A stretch of 64,000 nucleotides of DNA from Ascidia mentula (lineage: Eukaryota > Chordata > Ascidiacea > Phlebobranchia > Ascidiidae). Below, piece after piece: positions 20,214-33,760 of the stretch. The first letter of the stretch is position 1, and each line of letters opens with the position of its first letter. A program made the position numbers and the translations under genes. The stretch covers positions 5,458,501 to 5,522,500 of the forward strand of contig OX387200.1 of the NCBI GenBank assembly GCA_947561715.1. Reading direction: 5' to 3'. Under the pieces are notes generated by a model. The model was not told where the DNA came from, made no database searches, and saw only the letters and a program-made list of their open reading frames with translations.

Positions 20214-21678
20214 CGTTGTCGCTGCATATAGTTTCTTGCGACCGAAAACCCTGATTCATTTAGCTTGGTTAAACAAGCACGTGATATTGTCTTCGTCAGC
20301 CAAACTTTGGTTGCTCACAAGCTGCCATGCTGATACCTGGGAGGCCGAAACAATAATGTCAGTCTCAGCGGCTCGGTTATGCTGAACTAGTTGCATTTGA
20401 AAATGGGTTTAACTTGTCAATAAACCTAATGCAAATATGACCACTCCTTGCTCCACTGCATATTTCACCTTCTGTGCACATGGACAAATAAAGATTTCAT
20501 TATGGGGCTGATCAACGCAAGCGATGTTTTGAACTCGTGTTCCAGCAACGATTAAACAGACCCAAAAGCGACTGGTACATCGCTAGGCTCGTCTTGTGTA
20601 CATAAAGGCAACGACGTGTTTAATTTGCATGCAAGTTCGCTGCGCCACGACTGACAAACGACATTAGGCAACCATATGATACCATAGCGTTTAAATCTTA
20701 CGTGACAATCGATTGCACGTAGGTCCCTGCCATGAAATGAATTCAAAAAATTCCTTAGTGACCAAATATTCGAATCGTGCGATTGTATTTAAGGTGTCGG
20801 TTTACTTCGGGTATGATTTCTATTGCATCCATAATTCAGTTTCTTGGATTTAACTGCAAAGATTAAGACAGTTAATTGAGATATCTTAAACTAAACTATT
20901 TTCAAAGATTGAAGGTTACTTACAGCTCCATGGACAAAGGAAATGCAGCTGTATAAAGTAAAACATTTTTAGGCCATAGATAGTTCACAGTCGCCGTCAA
21001 CGCCGTACCAAAAACGGGAAATTAACCCGAAAGTATCGCGTTATTGCAACATAAAGTAAACCTCGGGAAAATTGTTTTGAAGTTGCAAGTCGGAACCCAG
21101 TCAAGGGTAAAAAGGACCTGTGTTGGTGTATGGGGTTAAGGAAATACCCGTTATTACAACATTTAAAAACATTTTGCAGCTAAATTGTTATTGCTTTACT
21201 GCTTAACACTGCTTAACATTTGTAAGTTTGTTTTCCTTTAGCAGTAAAGTGACTGACTTTATGTAGATTTTTTGTAATTAAGAGGAACTTTACGCTTCAC
21301 ACAGATCAACTCTCACGACAATATATTTAAATGATATGTACCAAGTTTAAACAGACATAATATCCATCAAAGGGAAAATACAACGTTAAAAATATCATTG
21401 CAGTGACAGTTAATTGAGGTCAATGAAACACAAACTGGTGGAATCGCGATACGTTAGCTGTGATCGCCCAGCAAGAACCTGCGCAGTGGGGTGACCTTGC
21501 CTATCATGCCATTGCATGTAATATTACTGCGTTATTTACAATTTAACATTTTAACATTAACAAATATATTTTGAGCGTGACATACAAAACAACTCACAAA
21601 ACACAAAAAGAAACTTTAAATAAACAGTTATTAATCAAATCAACTGATGCAAAACAATAAATAATCGAAGTCACTCCA
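20214..21678. other. Unit B left non-coding stretch
   Basis: Copy of 272-1715 with the octamer module (near 20630). A 38-bp difference near 20265 removes sequence present at 330-370, and a 35-bp extra stretch occurs near 21427. No gene seen. Confidence 0.4.
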
Positions 21679-22538
21679 CTAGTTTCTATCTTTTCGTCCC
21701 TTCTTGTAACAATTACAAGCGACTGGAATCTCCAGAGTCACTTTTTCTTCAGTGTCCCTTTCTACCGCATTGAAAAGATGCGTAAACGGTTTTACGCCGT
21801 ATTTGCGTTGAAGTCGCTCTCTTTTCACTGCGTTGGGATCGCAGTCATTTGGGATGTTGCACCTCTCACTGCAGATAACCCCCGTAAACCGACGAGGAAT
21901 CAGGTTCTTACAAGACCATATTACCTTTGCCGACGAGGTGAGACCGTGATTTTTCATATCCCCGTTGGAAGAAATGTTGCAGAACTTATCCAATGTACTG
22001 CGGATAAACCATGTAGTAAGGTGTGACTTGTATCATTACTACTATGTAAGTTTCTATTCTTTATTGCTATGGTCAACGACCTCTGTCAGCTTAAAGTTAG
22101 TTTTAATAGTGAAGACCGCCAACAAACAAAACCTTCCTTCAAAATAAACATTGTACCTCAACATTTTTATCACGTGTTACTCTGGGAACAAACCAAGCAA
22201 TAATAACCTCATCACAAATGATTATCTACCTGCTTTGATGAGATTGACTTGGTGCGAGTATTCCTGCCAAAACAATCGGAAGAAAGGCCGCGACCTGAAG
22301 ACGGAGAAGTTAACTTAAATGTTTTGTTCACAGTTCTCTTAACCCCTTCAACACAACATGCTCTTTGCTTATGGCAAGGTCGCATTTGGCATTACAGCTT
22401 GAAATATAAATTATATAGTGCCAGAAGTTTTCCTGTTATATACAACATGTCTGGAAGTATGGGCAACAACTGGTCAGCATACATTCAGTAAAAACAAATT
22501 TAATTAACTTTAGTTCACTTCACAAGACTTACTTTCAT
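21679..22538 (-). CDS. CKL-1 (unit B)
   Basis: Exons 22533-22538, 22230-22294 and 21679-21997 give 129 aa, with the same splice sites and phases as the A copy. Exon 2 is identical to A. In exon 3, E48 is K, C66-S-E-T-C70 is C-S-E-R-C, and M104, D107, N111 and N127 are R, E, T and D. All seven cysteines and the sequon after C30 are kept. TATA sequence near 22640-22651. Confidence 0.75.
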
Positions 22539-24009
22539 TTCTAAACTGTGTAAAACTTAGCACGAATAAGTTGAAATTCCCAATGATTTCATCAAACGAA
22601 AGCTTGTACCGAATGCAGACACGCTATCGATTCCTGCCTATATATATATACTCGACGCGGGAAATCCAAGTAGCACTTCGTCTGATGCAAGCTTGACGAA
22701 ATCAAGCAAATATTGGAAGGAAAGTACACGCGGCCAATTACCTACGTGGGCTGGTGGTATAATTGGTGATACCACTCTACACAATGGACTTGCTTGGCTA
22801 TGCAAAACGGCGCCTGTTTCTGGTCAAGGTTACAGCCGACGCGGGGAGGGTTTCGTGATTTCGGTTTACAGTTGCTTGCGTTGGTTGTGAGTGTTGCGCT
22901 TTCGACATAATCATTCCAGGTGGTTTAATAGATTTCCGATGCGAGTTCATTTTTCCGCTTGTGTATTTTCCCAGTTGCCGGAAAGTTTAAACGAAGTTTA
23001 AAGGTGCAACTATTACCCTTACCATTGAACAAAACGAGTTTATTGCCTTGTAGCGTCTGGCAAGTCAGTGCAACTGGCGATTCTCGAATTGCACCTACAA
23101 CCTAACATCCACTATATTACATACAATAGGGTAACTAACGACCGAAGAAGTTCATCAATGAAGTCAGTTTTCTCATCAATGTCTTATCGTAAAACAATGG
23201 GTTATTACGGAAGGGAAGTAGTATTCAACCTGCAGTGGCCACTGATTTATTTAAAATGTTTTTTATGAGTCTCGGTACAAATACGGTTGAGTGCCAGTGT
23301 GGGGGATTTCTGCTGTATGGATAGGTTACTTTTCTGTATCCGAAGTGAAACCGTTTAACTCGCAGATTCGCAGCAATACAAACTACATGAAGATGATTTA
23401 CCACCGAAACAAGTAAGATTGCGCAACTACCGTTCTCTATACCGCTATGATTCGTAGCGCCATAAATTGAGCGGTTTCGAGTGATTTCCTGATACCTGCG
23501 TTTTGTTTCAGAAACAGTAAACAGTGGGTTTTTATATGGGAATGATGATGCAACAGTCTGTATTCCTCCTGGGAAATTTGCTACGATTAACGAAAAAAGG
23601 GCCCTTTCCTATGCGGAGTTGCCACCACATGTATGTTTTCGCGGTTTATATCTGCACCGAACACGTTGTCGATCTTGTCCCACCCATTTTGCCAGGCTAC
23701 GTATCCCACTTTTTCTGACCGAAATGAAAGTTTTTTTACCATGAACTTTTTATTTTTCAAAAATCGAAAACAAAAACGCATTTTCTCACTAAAAACAACA
23801 CAGGCGCATAAATCGATTTTGCGACACACAAATCAAAAATAAAAATAAATATGAAAAATTGAGCGTGGTTTCGTAAATATCACCGTTATATTTGATACAA
23901 ACAAAACAAATCAAGCAGTATGTCTTTAGAAATAAGATACATAAAAATACGCATGATGTACAAAACAATCAACACTTTCACTTCCATTCCTAAGACACGG
24001 GAATGTTTT
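22539..24009. other. Unit B equivalent of 2577-4021
   Basis: CKL-1 promoter and the equivalent of the unassigned minus-strand ORF. In B the stretch about 23270-23480 stays in frame but carries many amino-acid changes, and the upstream part ends earlier. No further gene is supported. Confidence 0.3.
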
Positions 24010-24752
24010 CTACTGAGATGGGTGCCTGCATTCGCAAGCTATGGGAAGCTTGATGTCAACATTCTCACCACGTTGACTCGTTGTCGAAAAAGTATGGAAG
24101 ATTGGAACAGCTTTAAACTGACTTGTGACGTTCCTGCATCCTAACCTAAGGTTATTGCAACTGTTCGGTTTGCACAAAATAGCGGAAAATCGGGGGTCGT
24201 GAAGGTTTGAACAGGTAACGGTCATGTATTGCCACACGACGTCGTGCCTCCGTTTCCAATCTCCATTCGTAGTAAAGTCGCAGGAAAAACTTCGGAGGAT
24301 TCTTAAGGGAAAATAAAAACGGCGGCGGGTTAGATTTTGTACATTTAACCTCAACTAGGATACGTTGAAACTTAACGTTCAAAAATCTTCATATCTTAAA
24401 GCTGTACACAAGAACAAAAAGAACTAATGAGAGAAGTGATATAAATATTTATTTACTACCAAAAACTATAAGGTTTTCACCTGTACGGGTTCCCCTCCAA
24501 GCCTTGGACAGCTTTATTGAAATTAACTGGTCTTTCTTGTGCGGCGCAAAGCACAATGCCGAAAAGAAAAACAACGTACTGTGATGTAACATATACCGGT
24601 AAAAAAGTCATAAATTCCTTGCAGCGAAAAATAAAAGTTATAATATTCTAATACGAATAGCAATAAGGAATCATCGCTAATCCATTTGACATCAGGGTTT
24701 CTATGTTGGATTACAAGTATTACAATGCACTTACTGTCAGTTTTATCTGCAT
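24010..24752 (-). CDS. CKL-2 (unit B)
   Basis: Exons 24735-24752, 24481-24578 and 24010-24301 give 135 aa. The protein is almost identical to the A copy (D117 to G in the loop before the last strand). All cysteines, the pro-segment motif and the L-P-I-A-C-E-C end are intact. The near-identity of A and B contrasts with the damaged C copy. Confidence 0.78.
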
Positions 24753-25611
24753 CTTGTCGAGATTTTACTGAGAGCTCCAGGTAACTACAGTAAAGTTGAT
24801 CAAATACTTGTGTCCGGGAAATGTGACAATGCTGCTCGACCCGTGGAGTTTTTATTTTGTAATCCCATGATAATTAAGCCCGTAACAAACAGTCGTAAAA
24901 CTTTACCATGCGACATATACCGAGGTGCGTGGGAATGAGGGCTGACAGTTTATTTTACGACAGTGCCGATTAGAAGAGTTTTGCATTTACATGTGACTGT
25001 ACATTTCTTCAATCCCTGCATACTGACCCTTTAGTTGTCAAAATACGGTGAAACTTGGGAGCTGAGATTATGTAAGGACCAGCTATAAATCAAATCAAAT
25101 CGATTTTTTTGTATTTTGCACGATAAAAGACATTGCGTATAAACAATAAACATGAGAAAGAAAATGACATACTCAACACAAAAATAAATGAAACCTATTA
25201 CGTCAGGCGCCCATGTGAAGGTGATTTCCTCATCACTGGGGAAACCCTGTTTGCTTCAGTAGACAAACCCAGTAGATAAACCGTTGATGAAATACGAACA
25301 AAAAAAATTTCACTGATACTGGCGCCAATACTGTTTGCTTGAAATTCCCTGATCTGAATAAATGACATCATCTTTTGGAAAATGCAGTGAGAATGTCAAA
25401 ACAAACAGAAATGTCCTTGTGAGTCACATTTCAGGGGAACTCCCTATGGTAAATCGTTAACCATTAACTATTTATTTCCCTTTCAGTTCCATCATTCAAA
25501 TTGAAACCTGGGTGTCGTTGATTGACCAAACCATCGTCACCAAAAACATGATTAATTTGCCGTAAAAAGATTTACAAATCTAAACACTTTATATTCAACC
25601 AAATCGACCAG
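24753..25611 (-). promoter_or_regulatory. CKL-2 upstream region (unit B)
   Basis: Copy of 4765-5598 with the element shared with CKL-5 retained near 25337-25400. No gene seen. Confidence 0.35.
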
Positions 25612-25930
25612 TTGAGGTTTAAGCGATCAAAATTGGAGTGGAAACAAGATGGTTTCGGTAACTCTCGCAAGTTTCCTGTGTTAACACAATTGACTTTGTT
25701 GATGGGCGTTTCGCTTGCACAGCGGAAAAGTTTATGTTCCAGGTGTTTTAACTTTCAATCGATTTCGTGCAAACAGAAAAACCGTTTTACGACTCGTGTG
25801 GTTGCGGCAATGGAAAGTGCAGCATACGGAGTTGACCTTTAATGATTTCCTGCCAGGTTCCATTGTATTTTTGCAATGTGTTGTAGGTAATGGGTGGTGC
25901 GGATCGTTTGGTTTTGTGTGTTAGTCACGT
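25612..25930 (+). pseudogene. Relic of ORF H (left arm, unit B)
   Basis: Same relic as 5640-5979, with further indels around 25755 and 25810 that change the frame relative to A. The opposite-strand ORF of unit A acquires a stop here, which supports treating neither strand as coding. Confidence 0.4.
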
Positions 25931-26203
25931 TTTAGGAAGCACCATGAGGTGACCCCCCTCATGTAGACGTTCTTACGAGTGGTAAATGCCGTGGTGTATT
26001 ATTGAGAAAAGCCAAGATGGCACCTGTCCTAAAACGAAACACATTTTTTTATCAAACCTATAACTGCAAATTTCCTCTTTTTTCAATAATTTATTTTATC
26101 TCTAAACTTGTCAAATTTCTTTTCAAACTTTTCGTGTTGGTCTGGTGACTTTTCCTGAATGTCATTATTTAAACAAAAAAGTTCAAATGATACAAAAACA
26201 TAC

Positions 26204-26400
26204 TTTAATATTCTGTCCTATCTTCAATTCGTGTTAGTTGAAAAGTATTTGTCTGAATTCGATGACCAACCGGTGTTGGGCGATATTTTCTGTTAATATC
26301 CGAACTCATTCACCAACCTTGATTTATATGCTTTTTGTCTACGAAAACCGAAACAAATATTAAATACTTACGATTGTTGCTACTGTGAAATCTGGACGTA
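26204..26400 (-). pseudogene. CKL-4-like relic: promoter and dead first exon (unit B)
   Basis: Copy of 6273-6460. The start codon is ATA instead of ATG (minus strand, 26219-26221). TATA sequence kept near 26321-26330. Downstream exons are absent. Confidence 0.55.
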
Positions 26401-27103
26401 TTCCAACAAATTCCAGCCTTTCTTACTCTTTGGCATTTTTTCTAATTCATTTTAACGCTTGGATAAAACACAAAGGTTGGGCATCACTGAAAGTAAAATA
26501 TCTAGGCGTGGAATGATTCACTGCCATTGTTTTGAACGTGAAATAACTCTGGGAAACTACGTGGCAGTGAAAATTTGGTGTGGTTTAATATAAGTGGACA
26601 CAATTTGGGCAGTATCGCACAGCATGACGACGAAACAACAAATATGATGTGGAACTATCTCTTCAGGGAAAACAACTCTATCTTTGATATGTGTTTGTTG
26701 TTTTATTCTTGTAACATGCGTAGGCTACATCTGCGTTGCACGGGGTCGTTCAAGTTGACTCAATAGTGAAATAATTACGGGAAACATAGGCAATTCTGAT
26801 ATAGCTATCGTGTGTGTGTGCGTTTGTTGTTTCCAATAAACCCTCTACACAGCGATTCAAAAGAGATACCACCTTCATAGATTTAAATAAAAACGACAAC
26901 TCTTTGATATATTTTTTCTTGTTGATTCTAAATATGCAGCCTAAAACCGTTTGATAGAAATCGATTTATTTCAACAACTAAACGAAAAAATCAACAAACA
27001 TCGAACACAAAAAGAACAACTACTATTATGACAAGAAGTAAACTAAAGCAAATACCAAAGAAACATTTGAATTTATCGCAAACACAAACAAATACTCGTA
27101 TAT
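26401..27103. other. Intergenic, unit B
   Basis: Copy of 6461-7093 with a B-specific insertion near 26600-26690 that creates a short plus-strand ORF. Nothing supported. Confidence 0.3.
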
Positions 27104-28200
27104 TCAATTCATCTTGCACCCACAAGATATTGGTAGATCAATGTCAACATTATGATTCTTATATTCAGCGGAAAATTTGTGAAATTCCGGTTGCCTGCAA
27201 GAGTCCTGTCCTATTTTGCACACCCTCTCGTTGCACAGCACAGCGGAAAAGCGTTTGTTGTTTAGTTTTTTGCACGTGACGATGAGGTTTGTTGGAGGTT
27301 TGCTGTCAACTGACGATGTTGGAGGTTTGCTGTTAACTGGTAGAACCAGGGCCCGAAAACGGCACCTGAAGCGGTTCAGGATTCTGAAATCCATAAAAAG
27401 AAGGTGTTTCCGGAATTAGGAAACAAATTTACCACGATACAGACAAACATTTCTATTTTGATGTAAAAACCACGTTGAAAAAAAGCAATGATTCAAATAA
27501 GGCTTTCCCAAACCTTCATTGTTTGACATTTATCTAATTGATATATATATTTATTAAACAGTAGTTTTACTAAAACGACTAAAAACTTTGCAGGCGTATA
27601 TAATGACCCAGTATACGTGTGTGTAGGCGTAGTTTGTGATATTATATTGTTCCTGTATATTTTGTGTGTCAATAGTGAACCCTTTGCGGCATATAAAGTT
27701 CGTCGCGTGACCTCTTGTTTGATCACGACCCACAATTTGGGAAGCCCCTGATTAGAGAATTGTCTATGGAGCCGACAACCAAGATTTACATGTTACCAAT
27801 CTGCTCCTTTAGGTGGTTACTTACTTCTTCGAATTGTTCCCCATTCCCTGCACAGCTGTGTCAAAATTTACGCGTTTCGATCGAAACGTGTAAATTTTGT
27901 TCCTTGCGAAGCAAGAGAAGAAGTAAGTGGCAAGCAACAAGCACTGCAATATAATGGAAACAAACGTTTATCAGCTTACACCGAGTTACATAGTTGCGGT
28001 ACATACTTTTCTTGATGACTGACACAACAGTTGGTGACTTATATTTGTCGTATTTTTCGTATTGTTGTGAATTTTACAACGTAACCATAGATCCCTAATT
28101 ACTTAAGGTAATTGCCCTTCGCTCACTCCTCAAGAAGTGAAATTTATGGAGCAAGGCCAGGTTATAGCCATTACAAACATACCGTCATATTCAGCTTCAT
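27104..28200 (-). CDS. CKL-3 (unit B)
   Basis: Exons 28183-28200, 27825-27943 and 27104-27383 give 138 aa. Intron 1 carries an insertion of about 110 bp absent from A; the splice sites are unchanged. Start residues are M-K-L-N-M-T, N72 of the tandem repeat is D, and M103 is I. The exon 2 palindrome is kept. TATA sequence near 28297-28307. All seven domain cysteines are intact. Confidence 0.75.
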
Positions 28201-28399
28201 CTTGTCACCGTTCTAGTTGTAAAATAGTGGATTGTAGTCGTGTACCAAGCTATCTGGACCGATGTCTCCTATGTGCGAATGTGTGCTCGCTTCGACTTTT
28301 ATATTATTATTTTACGATCACCGAAAGTGGTGAACAAACACTAGGCATGGTGGTGTATGCTTTCGGCGCATTGCAAAGCTGATAATAAATTAAGGCTAA

Positions 28400-28790
28400 A
28401 GTAACAGAAAGCGGGTATCGTTATCGTTTTAGGTGAATAACCGTGAGAAGGCCTCGTAAACCTCACACAAACATCAGAAATTTATGTTGTTGGGACAAAA
28501 TAAACAGCAGCACTTGTATGGCATTTAAACTGGTTTGAACACAGAGATCTTTTATTTTATTGCATGCTGGTGGGTAAGTCGTGCGTAGGCCTATTTATGT
28601 TTTCCGCCTACAGATATTTGTGCTTCGCAAATGCCCCGAACCTGCAAACGGCGCTACAAGACGACACCATTTTATTTGTTAACTTTCATCTTTGGTATAA
28701 TGTTCCTGTTGCCAAAGATGAAACTTATAATCTTTGGTATATTTATTAAATTTGCTGTCCTTTTTCAATTTTAAGTTTGTACTATACCAA
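28400..28790 (+). pseudogene. CKL-8-like relic (unit B)
   Basis: Copy of 8300-8680 with small insertions near 28520 and 28568. Same partial C2-C3 likeness, no terminal C-x-C. Confidence 0.4.
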
Positions 28791-29670
28791 TAAGTAAGAA
28801 GAAATTACTCTCGAAGTGAAAGCAGTTCTAAAATATATTTCTCATTAAATTGGCATAACAGTCGTCATAATTTTACTTCTGGTGTTGCATATCAAAAGGT
28901 CATTGGACAGCTGTAACAAACGCCTCTGGGAAATATAGTAAAAGCACAAAGTCCAATGACAATTTTCTCCATTCTCTTGGAAACGATACGAGACACAATA
29001 AGGTTCTGTGAAAGTTTTCGTCGTATAACATTTTGTGATATTTATTCAACAAACAAGATCCATTGGGGGATTCAGTGCTGCTCTAGGTGGAGTCTCACAT
29101 TGACAGTGAGTTTGGAAATTTAAAACAATGGCAACGCGCAGTTAAATTATTTTACTTATATGTACCTTACAATCGTAAACAATAAATCATTAGAAGCTCA
29201 AGAAATTGCAAACATTCCGTCTGCGGATTTTAGATTTTATATCTTTCCTATCTGAAGACAGGCGCGACAATAATCCTGATAGACCGTATACATTTACGAT
29301 TGTGGTTGGTCCATTGTGCCGGTTGCGGTGAAATATAAACGCATTTTGGGGTTTATCTCGTACGGAAACAGGTTAGCTGCAGAAACCGCACCCACCACCT
29401 CCATAAAGTTTATAGGCGCCTTTCATCGTCTATGATATTTTATGACTTCCGTATTATTATGCGTAAGTGGACGTGGGTAAATTCTTCTGGAATACTCCAA
29501 ATTTTCCACAGAAGCAACGACAGTGAAAGTTTAACAAGTTTCGGTTATCGTAGATGGAAAGTATATAAATCAAGGTGGGTGAATGAGTTCGGATAGTATC
29601 AGAAAATATCGCCCAAGATCGGTTGGTCATTGAATTCTGACATCTACTTTTCAACTAACACGAATTGAAG
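28791..29670. other. CKL-4 upstream region (unit B)
   Basis: Shorter than in A because about 130 bp equivalent to 9095-9320 is missing near 29218. Contains the CKL-4 TATA sequence (near 29562-29570). No gene seen. Confidence 0.35.
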
Positions 29671-30652
29671 ATGAGACTGAATGTTGTGGTATGTTTGTAC
29701 ATTTTAACAGAACTTGACTGCCTAAAATGCTACATCCTAAAAAAGTCGCAGAAGTGGCGGCAAATGTATTAGAGAAGTGATGTTTGTACTGGGCCTACTG
29801 GAAGGAACAAAAGTAATTTAACCTAAAGTTTAGATAAGCTAGCATAGATGAAATAAGTTGTTCGGAAAACTAGAAATACACAGTTGTGTACCTTATGTTA
29901 TTCTAGTTAAATTTTTCTTTCATAATTTTCCAGTACTTGTGGATGGCGAGTTGCCTTGCAAGTTTAATGTTGGTCCAAACAAAACATTTGGATTTCAACA
30001 CGACAGTGCGGGAGCTGAGGGTAATCGAAGAGGAATCGGCAAGGTAATAATTCACGGACATATGGACCCAAACCTTTTATCCCATCCGATAATAATATTA
30101 TTATGTATTTTCTACAATATGAGTAAAGCAAACTAATCCCGAACTTTTAATAACTGTAATTTTGTATTATTATCGCAGTTTTTATTGTTTGTTTTAAGAC
30201 CACTTTCTACATGAGTACATGACTCGAAAACATTTGTAGTTTTATTGGTACCTATGTTATTTTACTTCATTGTTCATCCGCGTCTAAATTTTTCGTAAAA
30301 TCAAAATGATTTAATTTACCTTTTAAATTTGCTACAACAGAAAAGCCTTTTTGCAATAAATTAATACGTCTTATAACACTTGGCAATGTTTTTAAACAGC
30401 AATTTAACACTTGTGTTTATGCCCAGGATTCTAAGGACACTTGGATGCCAGTTTCACACACTACAGGAGTACTCATCTTCTACAAGCAACATCTCCAAGT
30501 CCTTCATCGTAACGTGCAAGCATTTACAAAGCCAACGGTTTTGTGCCGTGCTTTGCAATAAGGGGACCACACCAATTTCTTACAATCACGGTGTCTTTAG
30601 CAAAAGGACTAAATTTACGTTCAATTTACCGATTGCTTGCAAGTGCTCTTAA
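29671..30652 (+). CDS. CKL-4 (unit B)
   Basis: Exons 29671-29688, 29934-30043 and 30427-30652 give 117 aa, with the same splice phases. Start is M-R-L-N-V-V; R-I-L-R-T replaces R-I-L-S-K. Changes cluster between C86 and the end: P94 to S, A101/N102 to S/K, Y106 to F. The N102 sequon is lost. All six cysteines are kept. Confidence 0.75.
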
Positions 30653-31249
30653 TTGAGAATACTACAAAACCATCTCATAGGGCACCAGAAAAAGGTTCAA
30701 CTTATATATTGGCATGTATTCTCCTCACATATTCTGAAATATTTTATTTTTTTGTGATTTTATTTATTGATTTTTTGTTGCTTTAATTGCGTCAATAAAT
30801 TCATATTACAAGATCAATTGAACATTTCTTCAACGCCAAACAGTTTTATCGCGAATGAAAAGGCAAAAAAACGAAAAAAAATTTGGCGATTGCGTCACTT
30901 CAGTAGGACTTGATATAAATACCTACCTGCGTTTGAACCACAAACCGGGGTGAAAATTGTAAAGCATAAGGAAATCACGAATATTACTCATAAATCGAAC
31001 ATCCTGACGTGTGGACACCCAACGCAGTTAAAGGATGCCCGAGAATTTCCTGAAATCACCGGGGAATGTCTGTCAACAGTAATCACCCCATATTTGTAAT
31101 GCAGTTTGCGATGAAGACCTAAAAAAATGCTTCTAGAAAACACATGTCATTCCATATGGAAAAAAAACTCCCTTAAAGTTCAACTGCGCCATAATTTACA
31201 ATGTAAACACGGCCGAGATGCGGTCTGCTGTTTGCGCAGCGGAAACGCT

Positions 31250-31579
31250 TTAACGTTCAGCAAGCGATAACCGTTTTACGACAGGCACCACGCTGTTAAT
31301 AATACTCAGACACTTTCCATTCATGAGAATGTTGTTGAGTGGGGGATCACCATTCGGTGCATCCCCAGCAGCGTGCCCAACACTGGGACAAACAAACCTA
31401 TTAAGGAAGGCATGGGAGGTCTCCATTCTCTCGCAGGTGTGGAACTTGGCTGCGAATTCCACCTTGCCGCAACCGCACATGTTTACAAAACGTCCTTCAG
31501 CTCCAAATGGAATGAGGAAAGTTGAAACACCTGAAACGTAGAAGTTGAAATGTGGTTGCCACGATGCAAGCGAAACCAT
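31250..31579 (-). CDS. ORF H (unit B)
   Basis: 109 codons, identical over its length to the unit C copy (47110-47439) by eye, and six bases different from A. See the A entry for protein features. Unrecognised; possibly one exon of a larger gene. Confidence 0.5.
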   Translation of the reverse strand: MVSLASWQPHFNFYVSGVSTFLIPFGAEGRFVNMCGCGKVEFAAKFHTCERMETSHAFLNRFVCPSVGHAAGDAPNGDPPLNNILMNGKCLSIINSVVPVVKRLSLAER

Positions 31580-31670
31580 TGAATGTCACTAGTTTAAAAT
31601 CGGTTTCAAGAACACGAAACTAGGATAGCTTTCGAAACCACTTTGTTTGCATTCCCAATTTTATTGCTCA

Positions 31671-31926
31671 TGTGTGTAAGCTACAGACAGATGGCCACTG
31701 TTTCGACCTAAAAAGTCTCATCAGTGCAGCTGGTGTGACTTTCAGACGACTTTGCTGACCAAACGGCCAAGCAAAGACTTCCACTTTGTGGTGACTATAC
31801 AATCACCGTCATCCGTTGGGCACCAAACTAGGTGCAACTTTACAAAAAAAACAAGGTGGAAACACTATGGCCCAACAAAGATCAACCAATAGTTCCGTCA
31901 GACCCCTATTGGCTCCACTTTGCTTA
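31671..31926. mobile_element. SINE-like insertion (unit B copy)
   Basis: Same element as 11788-12041. The left direct repeat has decayed (TTTTATTGCTCA followed by T), the right one is intact. Confidence 0.35.
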
Positions 31927-32279
31927 TTTTATTGCTCAAGTTTAAAAGTTTAATGGCATTTAAAACGAAAGTTGCGAAACTTTGTTATTTCTAGTTGATT
32001 GTTAAAGTTTTGTGAAACATTTTCTTCGGTAATTTCAACGGAATTTTTCATCTGGTTAATGGATAACACCTGAGGTCTTATGACGGAACAAAAGAGAGAA
32101 AGCTTTAAAAATTATTAACCTGGACCAAATATTTACACAAAAATCAACAATCAACAACCAGTATTGACGATACTGAAACATGTAATTCCCCACGCAAGAT
32201 GATTTCCCGTCAAACACGATTATATTTACTCAATATAATACAAAATTTCCTTGTTTTAGCTCCTATGTAGGTAGAACAT

Positions 32280-32530
32280 CATAACTATATTCTCAAAGAT
32301 GATGTCACTTATTCACATCAGGGCATTTCCCCTTCAACACACAAGCAGGTGATAACGACGAAAATCACAACCCGAAAGTGTTCCAAGCTCGACCAATCAG
32401 CGGGCATTGTCAGCTAGATAACTTGAGTTGGTGTTTCGTCATCGGTTTGCCCAATCGACGATCATAAAATTCTTATTTGCATTTCAATTTCGGTTGTCGC
32501 TGGCGACGGGACATATAAAAGCACCGCATT
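32280..32530 (+). promoter_or_regulatory. CKL-5 promoter (unit B)
   Basis: Keeps the element shared with CKL-2, the ATTTGCAT octamer and the TATA sequence (near 32512-32519). Confidence 0.5.
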
Positions 32531-32600
32531 TCAACATGTCGCCTCATTCCAACGAGAGCATTTCCAAATTATTGGTTCAAAGCTTTTTTAAGCAGAGAAG

Positions 32601-33406
32601 ATGAGGATCGAACTTGTGGTATGTTAGCAAAAAAGACAAAAGTGTTTCGAGTTTTAAACGTTTATTCTGGTCCCATTTGTAAGGTAACTGTGCTTCTGGC
32701 ACATAAAAATCATTACCCTGAGGAAGCCTTGTTGGATAACAGGCGAAACGTCGGTGAATAAACGTTACGTTTTAATGTGCCAGAAGAACAGATTAATAAA
32801 AAGAACTAATTTCCCGCCTAATGACTTTCGTTGTAATTACAGTGCTTGTTTATTGTCGTTTGCATCGCATTTTGCTTGGGGAAATCAAGCCATGTTAGTC
32901 TCAAAAAAGCAGTTAAAGGGATTGATCGTGATTCAAGGAGGCAAGTATTTATCAATATGTTTGACACTATTTGCTTTAAAGCTGCTGTTTTGTATTATAA
33001 CCTGTGACAAACATCTAACTGCTTACCAAAGGAAGTCTGATCACATCTCCACGTAGACTTGAAACGGTGCAGGTTGGGCACAAATTATTACCTGGCATTT
33101 CCTTTTTGCAGGATTCTAAAAAGATACCACTGCAGCTTCAACAAAACCCCAACGCCCAAACTGAAGGGATACGACGTCAAGTTACAAAGCTTGAATGTTG
33201 AATGCAGGGATCTCCAAACTCACCAGTTCAGCGCCGTGATGTGCAAAAGGAAAAAATGTGCCCTTAAAGTAAAAAAAACTTGTCGAAAATCTTTTAAAGG
33301 AAATTTCAAGCCAGTTCCTATTTTCTACAAATATTCGGTGTCGGATAGAGAGAACAATTCGGTTACCATTAAGCTTCCAATCGCTTGTGAATGCAGGCAT
33401 GTTTGA
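32601..33406 (+). CDS. CKL-5 (unit B)
   Basis: Exons 32601-32618, 32843-32940 and 33112-33406 give 136 aa. Intron 2 uses the same GC donor as A. Start is M-R-I-E-L-V, and one residue near C70 differs (S67 to N). Otherwise identical to A, including all cysteines. Confidence 0.8.
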
Positions 33407-33639
33407 CGTTCTTACCTTCGTGTTTAGCTAATGCTTTATGCATTTATATTTATGTTTTGATTCTATGTATATGTGGTAGTTTTGTGCATATGTTTACCGT
33501 GTGAAAGATATTACATCGTATTTTCATCACAAATCCTTGCTTACGTGTTGTTGGAGCGGTGACCGGCGGTATTCCGTGGTTATTGACAACTGAGGTAAAA
33601 GGGTGTACGTCACGGGGTTGTTTTAATGGAAGAAAATTT

Positions 33640-33760
33640 TCGAAACTCATGTGTGATATTCTCAAACTTTTTTCAATACGTTTCCGACGTCGGTTGACAT
33701 AAAGTTGCCAATTGTTAGCGAATGCAGGCGTGAAAACCAAAGTTTGCTTCATAGTTTATG
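33640..33760 (+). pseudogene. CKL-5-like exon 3 relic (unit B)
   Basis: Copy of 13840-13965 with a further deletion removing the N-N-T-V stretch. Confidence 0.5.
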